NCBI GenBank assembly: GCA_016206275.1
Contig: JACQRY010000242.1
Span: 1 to 5,471 of the forward strand
DNA from: Nitrososphaerota archaeon
Lineage (GTDB): Archaea; Thermoproteota; Nitrososphaeria; Nitrososphaerales; JACQRY01
Direction: 5' to 3'
DNA length: 5,471 nt
The notes under the pieces are model-generated. The model saw nothing but the letters and a program-made list of their open reading frames with translations, searched no databases and was not told the origin of the DNA. This document shows positions 5,091 to 5,471 of this stretch, piece by piece; positions within the stretch are counted from its first letter, which is position 1, and each line of letters begins with the position of its first letter. Both the position numbers and the translations under genes were made by a program.

Positions 5091-5450
5091 ATGAGCGCGG
5101 ATTTTCTGCTGGTTCTTGCACTTGCTGGTTTCGCTGTCGTGGCAGTAGTCCCCACCATAATCCTGCCTCTAATCATCGCTCCCAAGAGACCCTCGGCAGT
5201 AAAAACTGCGCCTTTTGAATGCGGCCAAATACCTGTAGGCGAGGGCAGAGTTCACTTCATGATGCAGTACTATGCCTATCTACTCATGTTCGTAGTCTTC
5301 GATGTTATCGCAATGTTTCTATACGCTTGGGGAGTCTCATCAGTAGGAGTCGGGTTACCCGCAACCCTAATAATCGTCGCCTTCATGGCCATAATGTTCG
5401 TCCCCATGGGTTACGCGCTTCATCTAGCTGCGAGAAGAGACATATGGTAA
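5091..5450 (+). CDS. nuoA: NADH-quinone oxidoreductase subunit A (NuoA/FpoA-type)
   Basis: This is a small membrane subunit of respiratory complex I, 119 residues as usual for the family, located beside the quinone channel where the peripheral arm meets the membrane arm. There are three hydrophobic segments, at about 5-30, 59-82 and 88-112, with the conserved loop PFECGQIPVG at 41-50 between the first two. The second membrane segment has QYYAYLLMFVVFDV followed by FLYAWG, the typical NuoA signature. The family normally reads Phe-Asp-Val-Glu there; here Asp71 is kept but the Glu position is Ile73. In archaea the electron donor may be ferredoxin, F420H2 or another carrier instead of NADH, so the NADH in the name is by homology. 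The ATG start follows a TATA-like box with almost no leader. It is probably the first gene of a nuo operon whose next member starts inside its stop codon. Confidence 0.92.
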   Translation: MSADFLLVLALAGFAVVAVVPTIILPLIIAPKRPSAVKTAPFECGQIPVGEGRVHFMMQYYAYLLMFVVFDVIAMFLYAWGVSSVGVGLPATLIIVAFMAIMFVPMGYALHLAARRDIW

Positions 5451-5471
5451 AGTCAGGAACCCTTTCACTAC
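5444..5471 (+). CDS. Start of the next operon gene, possibly nuoB (partial)
   Basis: An ATG at 5444-5446 overlaps the nuoA stop in another frame (ATGGTAA) and stays open to the window edge, giving MVKSGTLSL. Translational coupling by overlap is common in nuo operons, and nuoB usually follows nuoA. Nine codons are too few to identify the product. Confidence 0.4.

Overview
The window looks archaeal. Short TATA-like AT boxes sit about 26 to 40 bases ahead of several genes, leaders are very short, and the gene content includes a geranylgeranyl-reductase-type flavoprotein, a PAC2 proteasome-chaperone homologue, a COG4900-type metallopeptidase and a NuoA/FpoA subunit. A TACK-type archaeon (Thaumarchaeota, Aigarchaeota or Bathyarchaeota-like) seems most likely, but no marker gene here settles the lineage.

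Layout. Positions 1-391 hold no convincing gene; they carry one truncated and one partial copy of a repeat, both on the minus strand. Positions 392-2853 hold two forward metabolic genes, each with its own TATA-like box: an FAD-dependent geranylgeranyl-reductase-family enzyme and a full-length malic enzyme. Positions 2890-4815 form a compositional island. Its plus strand is strongly rich in G and T, and its three forward genes (a 73-residue zinc ribbon, a PAC2-family protein and a HEVLH metallopeptidase) use codons ending mostly in G or T, unlike the genes on either side. The island ends in another copy of the repeat (4560-4745), now on the plus strand. After a roughly 350-base stretch with one doubtful 29-codon ORF comes nuoA (5091-5450), whose stop overlaps the likely start of the next gene, probably nuoB, at the window edge.

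How the genes fit together. The malic enzyme feeds pyruvate and reduced NAD(P)H into metabolism, and NuoA begins a respiratory complex I operon. The reductase probably saturates isoprenoid chains of membrane lipids. The island genes look like a protein quality-control group. The PAC2 protein ends in Met-Tyr-Arg, which fits the HbYX motif that proteasome activators dock into the 20S alpha ring, and a small predicted protease lies just downstream.

The most unusual signal is the repeat family. It consists of diverged copies in inverted orientation about 4.3 kb apart. They share a TATA-like box, a hairpin with a compensatory base change and closing oligo-T tracts, which together suggest a small structured RNA not tied to any family I recognise.
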